Positions 9,363-18,163 of a stretch of 64,000 nt of DNA are shown here, piece after piece. The notes under the pieces were generated by a model. That model searched no databases. It was not told where the DNA came from and saw nothing but the letters and a program-made list of their open reading frames with translations. The position numbers and the translations under genes are program-made. The DNA lies in NCBI GenBank assembly GCA_002973635.1, contig CP027224.1, positions 4,700,001 to 4,764,000 of the forward strand, given 5' to 3'. Each line of letters opens with the position of its first letter. The stretch's first letter is position 1. Origin of the DNA: Lysinibacillus sp. B2A1 (GTDB lineage: Bacteria; Bacillota; Bacilli; Bacillales_A; Planococcaceae).

Positions 9363-10463
9363 CTACAATTCTTTTATTAAGCCACAACATGCATAGGACA
9401 TATTCGAATATTCTTCTATTAATACATTTTTTTCACGAGCTAATAATAAAATGTGTTCCAGCTCATGAATGTACTGTGAATTAATTAGGATTTTCCAGGG
9501 GATTCGTCGCAGCAAAACTCTTGTCGTTTCTCCAACACCAGGTTTGATAAAATGAATATTCTCAATAGCAAAATCCTGCTGAATCTTTTGAACGGACTTC
9601 ATTCCCTCCCAAGTAATTGGAGAGTTGGGTAGCTCTTGAAGTTGATGTACAATCTCACTCTGCACATTTTCAAAGCATGTGACAATGCGTTCTATGTACA
9701 AGTTTGACACATCCATTTCCTCTAATTCTTTGTAGTATTTTGCACCATGAAAGTCTTTCTCATCCATAAACTGTAGATTTAAAACTGTTCTACTCACCAG
9801 TCCAGATACAGTCGAATTTAAACAAGCAGATGGAATTAAAAAATCTTCACGAGTTCCATAAATGGCAGCACAATGCCCAGGATCTGCCAAAACGGCTAAA
9901 TCGGCATTTAATTGTGCCTGATATTGTGCATTAAATTTTTGACAGGAATGTATTAATTCATTGGTAATAGCACCCTTACCCGTCCAACCATCAATAAATT
10001 GAAGACAGCCTTGGGGATGTTGTGTCAAAATGTAACGAATTGCTGTTTCGTCAAACCCACGACCACGTAGTATAGAAATTGAGTAATGTGGAACATTCAC
10101 CTTATAGCGCATTTGTATATACCGTTTGATTAAAATGCCGATTGGTGTACCTGCTCTCGCTAAACTAACAAGAATTAAATTGTCCAGCCCTCTATTTTTG
10201 ATGGTTTGCTCGGCCACCACACCAACAGCTATTGCTATTCTCTCAGCGTAAGCATCTAAAGTTTTATGAAATAGATCCATATATGTTTTAGAGGGTTGAT
10301 ATTCCATTGGAAGCATTTCAGAATAGTGTGTGCCAGTTTGAATAAGCTGTTCACGCTTTTCATTATCCATTTCAAGAAAAACATTACCAATATCACGCAA
10401 TAAAAAAATAACATCCTCTGATGCATAGCTCCCCATTTTATCTGGCTGTAAAGTCGATATCAT
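9363..10463 (-). CDS. StiP-family (PRTase-like) protein with C-terminal PELOTA domain
   Basis: A 366-residue protein of the family named 'cysteine protease StiP' or PRTase_1. VSLARAGTPIGILIKRYI and FIDGWTGKGAIT resemble phosphoribosyltransferase loops, the second in the place of a PRPP-binding loop. The C-terminal ~90 residues (from about NIHFIKPGVGETTRVLLRRI) fit a PELOTA-type RNA-binding domain. The start at 10463 has GGAGG 7 nt upstream and forms an ATGA overlap with the PRTase gene before it. Protease activity is not evident from motifs; a role in nucleoside or base handling is inferred from the neighbours. Confidence 0.78.
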   Translation of the reverse strand: MISTLQPDKMGSYASEDVIFLLRDIGNVFLEMDNEKREQLIQTGTHYSEMLPMEYQPSKTYMDLFHKTLDAYAERIAIAVGVVAEQTIKNRGLDNLILVSLARAGTPIGILIKRYIQMRYKVNVPHYSISILRGRGFDETAIRYILTQHPQGCLQFIDGWTGKGAITNELIHSCQKFNAQYQAQLNADLAVLADPGHCAAIYGTREDFLIPSACLNSTVSGLVSRTVLNLQFMDEKDFHGAKYYKELEEMDVSNLYIERIVTCFENVQSEIVHQLQELPNSPITWEGMKSVQKIQQDFAIENIHFIKPGVGETTRVLLRRIPWKILINSQYIHELEHILLLAREKNVLIEEYSNMSYACCGLIKEL

Positions 10464-11821
10464 CGTTCTACCTCCATTTCTTGCATACAAATCACATATA
10501 TTTTTGTACTACTGATGGATTGTAGTGCCTCTATCACCCAGGCAATTATCTCTTTACTTGCTATACGTTCCACAATAAAGAAAAGTTCCGAATACGGTCG
10601 ACTTTGTATATTATATAAATAATTTTCAACCCCATTGTTCTCTGGGCTTTCAAAGACTATTTTTTCGTTAATCGTATAGTCTAGTTCATCTGTACAATAG
10701 ATCGGACTACGGGTCGACGATTGAAAATAAACATCTTCCCCTAAATAAGAGGCAATTTGCATAGGGACATACATAAATTCCCCTGTTCCGACAACAAGTG
10801 CTGGTCCATCCGTCCGTAGCTCTTTTAATTGCTCAGCGATTGCCTGTAACATTTTCTTTTGCTCGATATGCTGTTTGGACGTTAGCATAAATCTTCCTGT
10901 CGCTAGTACATAAGGCTGATTGTTTACAAGACCATTCTCTGCAATAGAACGATAGAACTTGCGATCAAGAGATTCTTTGATTGGTAATAGTGTCATGTTC
11001 TGTGCAGCATGTGTTGTTATTTTAGGTTGCTTTCTTGCTAAATTGGGTGTCCCACTACAGCTAAATTGACCGCACATAATGGCGATGAACTCAATAGAGA
11101 TCCCCCATTGCTTCTCTAATTGCTGAAAGACCATTTGCTGCTGTTCTGAACGCCAATCTAAAATAGATAGCACAGCATACTCCCTAACAAGCGGAAATTT
11201 CTGTTTTAATGTTTGAATAATATTAATAACCGTATTACCAGTAGTAATCTCATCATCAATTAATACAATGCGCTTGGCATGCAGTAAAATGTCAGGCTCC
11301 TCTGTATAGATTCTATGGCTTGTTGCATGGGAATGTTCTTCCTCAAATGTAACAAATGGTTCGAAATCTGGAAGTACTTCACGTGTGGTATGGATATACA
11401 TGGCATTTGTTTGAAATGCATTAAATACGGCATGTCCAAGTGCAGTAGCTGTCTCAGCAAATCCAATAAACAATGTTTTCTCAGACAACTGCATGCAACC
11501 CTCTGTAGAATTCCGAATTCCATCCAACCCCGTGCATTCTTTTAATGCTTCTACAACAGATTGCATAGAAATCACATGTTGACCAGTAAGATGCTGATTA
11601 TACATCATGGCTAGAAGAGTTCCAGTCAGTAATGGGATTTGTGGGCGAACAGCCAAATGTTTGCCAAGCACAGTGCTCACAAACAAAAACTGTCTCTTCT
11701 TATTAATACGTGCTGCCATTTTAAATAAATCTGTCAATGCAAAATTGTGGGGATTATGAGTGACTTTAATATCGATTGTATAATTTGGCAAAATGCTAAG
11801 TTTACTCATTTGTTGTTGCAT
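10460..11821 (-). CDS. Phosphoribosyltransferase with C-terminal TRSP domain (Ter module)
   Basis: A 453-residue protein. Around residue 190 is a textbook PRPP-binding loop, RIVLIDDEITTGNT. A family region (GTGEFMYVPMQIASYLG, then FQSSTRSPI) follows; the TRSP domain takes its name from such a Thr-Arg-Ser-Pro motif, seen here as STRSP near residue 385. It probably joins a base-like acceptor to ribose 5-phosphate. The start at 11821 is chosen because AGGTGG lies 8 nt upstream. It overlaps the aldolase gene by 20 nt and the StiP gene by 4 nt, indicating a tightly coupled operon. Confidence 0.84.
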   Translation of the reverse strand: MQQQMSKLSILPNYTIDIKVTHNPHNFALTDLFKMAARINKKRQFLFVSTVLGKHLAVRPQIPLLTGTLLAMMYNQHLTGQHVISMQSVVEALKECTGLDGIRNSTEGCMQLSEKTLFIGFAETATALGHAVFNAFQTNAMYIHTTREVLPDFEPFVTFEEEHSHATSHRIYTEEPDILLHAKRIVLIDDEITTGNTVINIIQTLKQKFPLVREYAVLSILDWRSEQQQMVFQQLEKQWGISIEFIAIMCGQFSCSGTPNLARKQPKITTHAAQNMTLLPIKESLDRKFYRSIAENGLVNNQPYVLATGRFMLTSKQHIEQKKMLQAIAEQLKELRTDGPALVVGTGEFMYVPMQIASYLGEDVYFQSSTRSPIYCTDELDYTINEKIVFESPENNGVENYLYNIQSRPYSELFFIVERIASKEIIAWVIEALQSISSTKIYVICMQEMEVER

Positions 11822-12995
11822 AAATACTACCACCTATTTCAGAATTTAATAACAGTGAGGCAAAATCTAAAGATTCATGATAAACGCCATAGACATGAGC
11901 TTGTTTTAAGATTCGCTGCGCCCATCTCATATGTGGTTTGATTTCATTCATTTTATTAGCATAGTGGCTTTTCATAACACCTTTGCGGCCATCACTATTT
12001 TCTACAATACTTAATGCATCTAAATACTCCTCATAGGATATGGCATATAGTGCATGCACGACACGAATATGACTAGGATGAATGACTGTTTTACCCATAA
12101 TGCCGTTTTGTTTATCCATTAAAACTTCCTTCATTAATCCATCTAAACAATCATCCAACAATGCTTTCCTTGTATCAAGCGCACCTTTTTCACTAAATGG
12201 CGTCACTCTTAATGCAGGCTTTAATACACGTTGATTACTAAAATACTCCCATACAGGCCCAGAAATAACAAAACCATCTTCCTCACGACCTAAGACATTT
12301 ACTATATCTGCTATACAATCTCTTATTACACTGATATCATAAATGGTCGAATCCATACGGCGGCGAATTCCGTAAATACCACAAAAATCAGTTGCACCAA
12401 TACGCACATTTAATACGCGCTTCCTGTATTGATGAAGAACCTCTTTGATGCCTAATAACGCTTGCATACGAGATTCCTTATATAATACCTCACGACTTTC
12501 TAAAATTGGCATACCATATAAGGTTACATCATGTTCCAAAATGGTTTGTTCAAGTAACTTGAAATATTGGGCTCCTTGTGTTGCCGTAAATTTTGGAAAT
12601 ACATAACCTGTTAATATTTCTTGCTTCTTCCCTAATGTAGTTGTTAAATAATTAAATTGTTCAACATGACGTACACGAATAAAAAGTAGTGGTAAATCTT
12701 GTAGTAGCAATTGTTTTTGATTATAAAGTGCATATAACTCACTTATATCCTCAATCAATTTTGCTTCACAATCTAGTAACTCTGTATCCCCTACCGCATC
12801 CTCTAAATCAATGACAAGTGATGTGAGTTCTTTATATTTTTGCGATTGAATCAAACCCACAATATTAGGCATGGAAGCTGGCATATACAAAGTCGCACCT
12901 AAGGCATATGACAGAATATCTGGCGTTTCCCATTTTGTAAAAGGCTGTGGTTTCTTATAAAAAATCGTCTCTGCTTCTGTTGCAAAGTGTTGCAT
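11802..12995 (-). CDS. HpcH/HpaI aldolase / CitE-like lyase of the Ter module
   Basis: A 397-residue TIM-barrel lyase of the citrate-lyase-beta/HpcH family. SLVIDLEDAVGD supplies the acidic metal ligand region, LLFIRVRHVEQ the conserved Arg, and MGKTVIHPSHIRVV the C-terminal motif. It is longer than typical CitE (about 290), as expected for the Ter-associated subfamily. GAGAGG precedes the ATG. It is first in the metabolite sub-operon, directly after a terminator that follows terC. Real citrate lyase is unlikely because the alpha and gamma subunit genes are absent. Confidence 0.83.
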   Translation of the reverse strand: MQHFATEAETIFYKKPQPFTKWETPDILSYALGATLYMPASMPNIVGLIQSQKYKELTSLVIDLEDAVGDTELLDCEAKLIEDISELYALYNQKQLLLQDLPLLFIRVRHVEQFNYLTTTLGKKQEILTGYVFPKFTATQGAQYFKLLEQTILEHDVTLYGMPILESREVLYKESRMQALLGIKEVLHQYRKRVLNVRIGATDFCGIYGIRRRMDSTIYDISVIRDCIADIVNVLGREEDGFVISGPVWEYFSNQRVLKPALRVTPFSEKGALDTRKALLDDCLDGLMKEVLMDKQNGIMGKTVIHPSHIRVVHALYAISYEEYLDALSIVENSDGRKGVMKSHYANKMNEIKPHMRWAQRILKQAHVYGVYHESLDFASLLLNSEIGGSIYATTNE

Positions 12996-13030
12996 CTAAT
13001 CCTCTCCCCAGTAATAGTATGCCTTCTGTG

Positions 13031-13077
13031 AAAAAAGCACTGTATCAGCCTGTTCCTTACAGACCAATACAGTGCCT
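13031..13077 (-). terminator. Terminator between terC and the metabolite module
   Basis: The arms GCACTGTAT (13037-13045) and ATACAGTGC (13067-13075) are followed on the minus strand by six Ts. It stands inside the co-directional ter cluster and would lower or uncouple expression of the six downstream genes. Confidence 0.8.
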
Positions 13078-13080
13078 TGT

Positions 13081-13827
13081 TTACACTGCTGTTTTCTTAT
13101 TCATCTTGTGTACAACAAATGTTAATAAGAATGCAGCAATTAGAATAATAAAGAATATTTCATGTGAAAGATGGAATCCAAAAATACTTGCAAACATCTT
13201 CAGTGCAATAATCGCAATTAAAATATAGGCAGTTGTTTCAAGCTCTGGTACACGCTCTATCAAAGAAAGGAATACACCAGCGATGGTACGCATCATAATG
13301 ATTCCCAATACTCCACCTAATAATAGGACCCATACTTGATCTGATATCGCAAAAGCTGCCAGTATTGAGTCTACTGAAAAGGCAATATCCATTAATTCAA
13401 CTGAAATAACAGTCGCCCAGAACGTTCCAAAGACACGAACCATCCAACCTGTCTTTTTAAACTCATGTGCCTCTCCTTCATCATCGCTCTTATTTTTAAA
13501 ATGCAGTATGACTAACCACATTAAATAAGTTGCACCAATTACTTTAACGATGGAGAACTTCACGAGATAAACACCAATACCGATGAAGAGAAATCTGAAG
13601 AAATACGCTCCAAACATCCCATACATTAATGCTTTTTTTCGTTGATGCTTTGGAAGATGTTTAACAAGTACAGCTAAAACTAACGCATTGTCCGCAGACA
13701 ATAGTCCTTCCATAATAATCAATGAAAAAATTAGGCCCCATGATACTGGATCTGTTAAAACCTGTCCCCACATGTGCCAGTTAAAAAACTGTGCATATGT
13801 ATTTAATATCTCGTTGATAACGTCCAA
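13081..13827 (-). CDS. terC: TerC-family integral membrane protein (YceF-like)
   Basis: A 248-residue polytopic protein with about seven membrane segments. Family hallmarks are the acidic residues in membrane helices: EGLLSADNALVLAVLVKHLP and VELMDIAFSVDSILAAFAIS. TerC proteins are linked to metal (Mn) handling and to anchoring Ter complexes at the membrane. The start is TTG at 13827 with GGAGGG 6 nt upstream; no ATG fits. It follows three terD genes, as in B. subtilis yceCDE-yceF. Confidence 0.9.
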   Translation of the reverse strand: MDVINEILNTYAQFFNWHMWGQVLTDPVSWGLIFSLIIMEGLLSADNALVLAVLVKHLPKHQRKKALMYGMFGAYFFRFLFIGIGVYLVKFSIVKVIGATYLMWLVILHFKNKSDDEGEAHEFKKTGWMVRVFGTFWATVISVELMDIAFSVDSILAAFAISDQVWVLLLGGVLGIIMMRTIAGVFLSLIERVPELETTAYILIAIIALKMFASIFGFHLSHEIFFIILIAAFLLTFVVHKMNKKTAV

Positions 13828-13860
13828 AAAAGACCCTCCGTCATGTTCCTATCCAAGTAT

Positions 13861-14436
13861 TTATTGTAGACCATATGCATTGACTAATGCTGCTAAGCCA
13901 CCTTGATAACCTGAGCCTACTGCCGCAAATTTCCACTCACCATTATGGCGATACAGTTCACAAAATACTACGGCTGTTTCAATGCTAAAATCTTCGCCTA
14001 AATCATAACGCAATACTTCAGCCCCTGACTCTTCATTCGTCAAACGAACATAGGCATTCAGAACCTGACCGAAGTTTTGATGACGACCCTCTGCATCATA
14101 GATTGTAACCGTCACAACAATCTTTTCAATTTGTGGAGATACTTGCTTTAAGTTTACAAGAATTTTTTCATCATCCCCATCACCTTCTCCTGTACGGTTA
14201 TCGCCAGTATGCACAACTGATTGATCTTGGCTCGATAAATTATTGTAAAAGATAAAGTCTAGTTCATTGCGACATTTACCTGATGCATCTAGTAAAAATA
14301 CAGATGCATCGAGGTCAAAGTCTTGTCCACCATCAAATTGCTTTACATCCCAGCCTAAGCCAATTCCAATGCTGTTTAGACCTGGATCTTGCTTTGTTAA
14401 ATCAATACGTTGCCCTTTACTTAATTGAATAGCCAT
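13861..14436 (-). CDS. terD: TerD-family stress protein
   Basis: A 191-residue TerD domain protein (MAIQLSKGQRIDLTKQDPGL start). FDLDASVFLLD and GDNRTGEGDGDDEKI are the acidic Ca-binding loops of the family. [22 protein letters not shown] near the C-terminus is diagnostic. It is the third of three tandem paralogues. A ribosome site GGGAG precedes the ATG. TerD proteins are cytosolic or membrane-associated and Ca-dependent; their biochemical role is unsettled. Confidence 0.93.
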   Translation of the reverse strand: MAIQLSKGQRIDLTKQDPGLNSIGIGLGWDVKQFDGGQDFDLDASVFLLDASGKCRNELDFIFYNNLSSQDQSVVHTGDNRTGEGDGDDEKILVNLKQVSPQIEKIVVTVTIYDAEGRHQNFGQVLNAYVRLTNEESGAEVLRYDLGEDFSIETAVVFCELYRHNGEWKFAAVGSGYQGGLAALVNAYGLQ

Positions 14437-14471
14437 TGAAAATCTCCCTTTCTGTCCAAAGATGAAATTTT

Positions 14472-15053
14472 TTAGTTTACGCTCAAACCATAATCGTTAC
14501 ATAAAGCAGCTAAGCCACCCTGATAGCCAGCACCAATCGCATTAAATTTCCATTCTCCGTTATGACGGTATAATTCCCCTACTACGATAGCTGTTTCAAT
14601 ACTGAAATCCTCACCTAAATCATAACGAATAATTTCTTCGTTTGAAGCAGCATTGACAATACGAATATAGGCATTAGAAACCATACCAAAGTTCTGACTA
14701 CGTGCCTCTGCATCATGAATTGTTACAGTAAATGCTAGTCGTTGTATATGTGCAGGTACTTGTGTTAATGCAACTTTCACCACTTCATCGTCACCTTCAC
14801 CAACACCAGTTAAATTATCACCTGAATGTTCAACAGAGCCGTTGCCACCTGTTGTATTATTGTAGAAAATAAAATCATTTTGATCTGCCACTTTCCCTGT
14901 ATCTGCAAGTAAAAATACAGATGAATCTAAATCGAAATCATTTCCACCATCATATTTATTTGTATCCCATCCTAAACCAACAACTACATTTGTTAACCCC
15001 GGATTTGTTTTTGTTAAATCTACCTTTTGACCTTTTTGTAATGAAATAGCCAT
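14472..15053 (-). CDS. terD: TerD-family stress protein
   Basis: A 193-residue paralogue of the adjacent TerD ([20 protein letters not shown] start). The Ca-site loops are [10 protein letters not shown] and [16 protein letters not shown], and the C-terminal signature is [26 protein letters not shown] lies 9 nt upstream. It lies 35 nt before the next terD, so co-transcription is expected. Confidence 0.93.
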   Translation of the reverse strand: MAISLQKGQKVDLTKTNPGLTNVVVGLGWDTNKYDGGNDFDLDSSVFLLADTGKVADQNDFIFYNNTTGGNGSVEHSGDNLTGVGEGDDEVVKVALTQVPAHIQRLAFTVTIHDAEARSQNFGMVSNAYIRIVNAASNEEIIRYDLGEDFSIETAIVVGELYRHNGEWKFNAIGAGYQGGLAALCNDYGLSVN

Positions 15054-15089
15054 TATCTTTCTCCTCCTAGTTATTATTTATTTATTTAT

Positions 15090-15707
15090 TTATTGATATC
15101 TTCGAACAACGTCGCCAAGTTTCACGTCATTTGTTCCTGTTCCAACTGCAGCAAATTTCCATTCATTGCTATGACGGTAAATCTCACCACAGACTAACGT
15201 CGTTAAGTTCGAATAGTTATCAGTTAAATTATAGCGGATTAGCTCACTACCTGTCCTGTCATCGTACACACGAATATATGCATTTTGAATCATGCCAAAG
15301 TGTTGATTACGACCTGCTGCATCATAGATGTTTACAACAAACACTAGCTTGTTATATTGTGTTGGTACAGACGACAGCTCAATTGTAATAACTTCATCAT
15401 CACCATCGCCATCACCTGTTAAATTATCACCTGAATGTTGAACAGAGCGGCAGTTACTTGTTAATTTTCCAAAATAAATAACATCGTCTCCCGCAACAAC
15501 CTTATCATCTTGCAGCATTAACACAGAGGCATCACAGTCGATGTTTCTGCCACTGCCGCTATTTCTACTTGAAAATAAGCCTCCGAATAAGCCTCCGCTT
15601 TTTTCTTGACTTACAGGGTCCCAGCCTAAGCCTACTTTGATTTTATTTAAACCAGCATTCCCCTTTGTTAAATCAACACGTTGCCCTTTTTGTAAATTAA
15701 TTCCCAA
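15090..15707 (-). CDS. terD: TerD-family stress protein, divergent first copy
   Basis: A 205-residue TerD protein with a Gly/Ser-rich insertion (KSGGLFGGLFSSRNSGSG) after the first strand and a Cys in the first acidic loop (NIDCDASVLML). The second loop, GDNLTGDGDGDDEVI, is intact. The start is probably TTG at 15707: AGGAGG lies 9 nt upstream and the product begins MGINLQKGQRVDLTK, as in other TerD proteins. A GTG at 15716 directly abuts the ribosome site. It is the first gene of the cluster. A similar FLSSLFGTSS insert occurs in the TerA-like protein at 4977. Confidence 0.9.
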   Translation of the reverse strand: MGINLQKGQRVDLTKGNAGLNKIKVGLGWDPVSQEKSGGLFGGLFSSRNSGSGRNIDCDASVLMLQDDKVVAGDDVIYFGKLTSNCRSVQHSGDNLTGDGDGDDEVITIELSSVPTQYNKLVFVVNIYDAAGRNQHFGMIQNAYIRVYDDRTGSELIRYNLTDNYSNLTTLVCGEIYRHSNEWKFAAVGTGTNDVKLGDVVRRYQ

Positions 15708-15746
15708 TTTAATCACCCTCCTAAACTATGTGTTGCCAACTGAAAG

Positions 15747-15777
15747 ATTATATGTAAAGAAATAATCTACATGTAAA
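15747..15777 (-). promoter_or_regulatory. Possible ter cluster promoter
   Basis: On the minus strand, TTTACA (15772-15777) and TATAAT (15747-15752) are separated by 19 nt, 40 nt upstream of the first terD. The spacing is long and no sigma-W or sigma-B consensus is clear, so this is tentative. Confidence 0.35.
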
Positions 15778-15977
15778 GTCGAATCTTTTTATATTTCATA
15801 AAAGATTGTCGTTTTTCAACATATATTAAGTCTAAAATAACATTACAAAAAATTCAATTAATGGCTCCAAAAAGGTTTATTCACTTATTCTTGGTTCAAT
15901 ACCAAGATGAGCCTTATTTTCGAGAATTCTTCTTAACAAAGACGTTTTCACTTTAAATGAGTTTCTTTTACCACAGT

Positions 15978-16005
15978 AAAAAAAACCTTCTAACTTGTAG
16001 AAGGC
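15978..16005 (-). terminator. Terminator of the peptide ABC transporter operon
   Basis: The stem CCTTCTA/TAGAAGG with a 5-nt loop is followed by eight Ts on the minus strand. It lies just after the last permease gene and insulates the ter cluster downstream. The rest of 15708-16019 shows no gene. Confidence 0.82.
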
Positions 16006-16019
16006 TATTAAGGTATAAA

Positions 16020-16916
16020 CTAGCTTTTCATTTTTGGATCAAGTGCATCACGTAGTCCATCACCCATTAGGTTAAAGCCGAGAACTGTTAACATAATAGC
16101 CAGACCTGGGAAAATCATTGTCCATGGGGCATTGATTAAAAATTTTCGAGCATCAGCTAGCATTTTTCCCCACTCGGGTGCTGGTGCTTGAGCTCCTAGT
16201 CCAAGGAAGCCTAGTGCTGCCGCCTCAATAATGGCTGTCGCAATAGCTAGTGTTCCTTGTACAATTATTGGTGTTATGGAATTCGGTAAAATATGAGAGA
16301 ATAAAATTCGTGAATCACGCATGCCAATTGCTTTTGCCGCTACAATATATTCCTCTTCCTTAACACTCAATACCTTAGAACGAATTAGACGACCAAAATT
16401 CGGTACGTTAATTATTGCTATAGCGATTAATGCATTTTGTAAAGATGGACCTAGCACTGACACTACTGCAATCGCTAATAGCATACTAGGGAAAGCTAAC
16501 ATAATATCAAAAATACGTGAAATAATTGTATCAATCCATTTTCCATAATAACCTGCAATAATACCAAGTAAACTGCCAATGATTACGGATAAAATAACCG
16601 AGAAAAAGCCTACCCATAACGAAATCCGTGCTCCATGTATGATTCTAGAGAGAATATCCCGTCCAAAATCATCTGTTCCAAACCAATGTTCACTTGATGG
16701 TGCCAATAAACGCTTCGCAAAATTTTGTTCATTGATACCCTGTGGTGCAATGTACGGACCCACTATAGCAAGTAAAATAAAAAATATAACAATTCCTGCT
16801 CCTACGAGGGAGACTTTGCTCTTTTTAAAGCTACGCCAGCCTTCGAGCCACGGACCTACCGCACGTTCTCGAGCTGGTGCTGCTTCTTTTTTGATATCCA
16901 TTGCTCCAGTCATCAT
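16020..16916 (-). CDS. Peptide ABC transporter permease (DppC/OppC type)
   Basis: A 298-residue inner-membrane permease with six predicted helices and a ~20-residue cytoplasmic N-tail. The EAA loop, EEEYIVAAKAIGMRDSRILFSHILPN, contacts the ATPases. The extracytoplasmic segment WFGTDDFGRDILSRIIHGAR is the OppC/DppC hallmark. It is last in a five-gene operon and separated from the dppB-like gene by 12 nt. Confidence 0.92.
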   Translation of the reverse strand: MMTGAMDIKKEAAPARERAVGPWLEGWRSFKKSKVSLVGAGIVIFFILLAIVGPYIAPQGINEQNFAKRLLAPSSEHWFGTDDFGRDILSRIIHGARISLWVGFFSVILSVIIGSLLGIIAGYYGKWIDTIISRIFDIMLAFPSMLLAIAVVSVLGPSLQNALIAIAIINVPNFGRLIRSKVLSVKEEEYIVAAKAIGMRDSRILFSHILPNSITPIIVQGTLAIATAIIEAAALGFLGLGAQAPAPEWGKMLADARKFLINAPWTMIFPGLAIMLTVLGFNLMGDGLRDALDPKMKS

Positions 16917-16928
16917 TGCAGCTCCCCT

Positions 16929-17933
16929 CTATTTGTATTTAATACGCGGATCAATCACTGTATACAGTAAATCCACAATTAAGTTAATCATGATGAAAAT
17001 AAATGCAACGATTAGAATACCTGATTGAATAACAGGATAATCCCTGAAGCCAATCGCATCATAAATATAACGACCAATTCCTGGCCAACTAAAAATAGTC
17101 TCTGTTAAAATGGCACCACCAAGCAGTAATCCTGTTTGTAGACCAATTACCGTTAACACAGGAATCACAGCATTCTTTAAGGCATGCTTATAGACAACAA
17201 TGAACATTTTTTGGCCTTTCGCTCTTGCAGTGCGTACATAATCTGAGCGCATTACTTCTAGCATGGAAGATCTTGTGATTCTTGCAATGATAGCCATCGG
17301 AATGGTCGCAAGTGCTACTCCAGGTAATATTAATCTCTTTAAAACTTCAATGAATTGATCAAAGCGTCCTTGAATAAGAGTATCAAATAAATAGAAATGG
17401 GTTATGGCGGTTATTGGATTTCGAACATCCTCTCGACCAGAAGTAGGCAACCAGCCAAGCTTACTACTAAATGTCCATTGCTCCATCAAACCTAGCCAGA
17501 ATACTGGTACAGATACACCGACTAATGCCACTATCATTGCAATATAGTCGAACCAAGAATTTTGGAACCATGCAGAAATAATGCCAGCATTAACACCAAT
17601 AACGATGGCAATAATCATAGCAAAAAGTGCAAGCTCTGCCGTTGCTGCTAAGTATGGAAATATTTCCTCTGATACAGGTAATTTTGTACGTAAGGAAACT
17701 CCCAGATCTCCCTGGAAAATGCCTGACAAATAACTAAAATATTGTGTATACCAGGGTTTATCTAATCCTAAACTTGCGTTTAATGCCTCGACCGCCTCTT
17801 TTGTCGCCTGTTGTCCTAAAATAACTTTAGCTGGATTACCAGGTATTGCACGTATCAACATAAAAACGATAAAAGTCATTCCAAGCAAAACTGGGATTAG
17901 TTGAAGTAAACGTCTCCCCATATAGTGAAGCAT
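16929..17933 (-). CDS. Peptide ABC transporter permease (DppB/OppB type)
   Basis: A 334-residue membrane permease. The N-terminal RRLLQLIPVLLGMTFIVFML and the RAIPGNPAK turn are typical of DppB, and the EAA loop is SDYVRTARAKGQKMFIVVYKH. I chose ATG 17933 because AGAGG lies 8 nt upstream; in-frame GTG and ATG codons further upstream overlap the ribosome site. It pairs with the DppC-like subunit as a heterodimer. A 220-nt gap with a hairpin separates it from the binding-protein gene. Confidence 0.92.
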   Translation of the reverse strand: MLHYMGRRLLQLIPVLLGMTFIVFMLIRAIPGNPAKVILGQQATKEAVEALNASLGLDKPWYTQYFSYLSGIFQGDLGVSLRTKLPVSEEIFPYLAATAELALFAMIIAIVIGVNAGIISAWFQNSWFDYIAMIVALVGVSVPVFWLGLMEQWTFSSKLGWLPTSGREDVRNPITAITHFYLFDTLIQGRFDQFIEVLKRLILPGVALATIPMAIIARITRSSMLEVMRSDYVRTARAKGQKMFIVVYKHALKNAVIPVLTVIGLQTGLLLGGAILTETIFSWPGIGRYIYDAIGFRDYPVIQSGILIVAFIFIMINLIVDLLYTVIDPRIKYK

Positions 17934-18074
17934 TTTCATCACCTCTCTATGATTTTCATAATATACTTTGAAGTCTTTATATACTGTTGAAAGGTTGAGT
18001 CTTCACCAAACGGCTTTAAATGTTTAGATGAGATCTTTCATACAGAAGAAAAGGATTTGATTTTCCTTTATTAG

Positions 18075-18130
18075 AAAAGAATCTGCGAGAATTCCACGGC
18101 TTACCCGCAGAAAAGCAAGCAGATTCTTTT
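18075..18130 (-). promoter_or_regulatory. Hairpin between binding-protein and permease genes
   Basis: AAAAGAATCTGC (18075-18086) and GCAGATTCTTTT (18119-18130) form a perfect 12-bp stem with a 32-nt loop. Only a few Ts end the stem. Such a structure after a binding-protein gene usually stabilises that mRNA or partly terminates, giving more binding protein than permease. The same arm sequence is reused in a terminator at 56564. Confidence 0.6.
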
Positions 18131-18163
18131 AAACTTCTCTATTCAATTAAAAAATGAACTTTA

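Noticed and set aside
11802..12995. Citrate lyase beta subunit
   Set aside because: No alpha, gamma, ligase or triphosphoribosyl genes are nearby, and the protein is about 100 residues too long. The Ter-module aldolase fits better.
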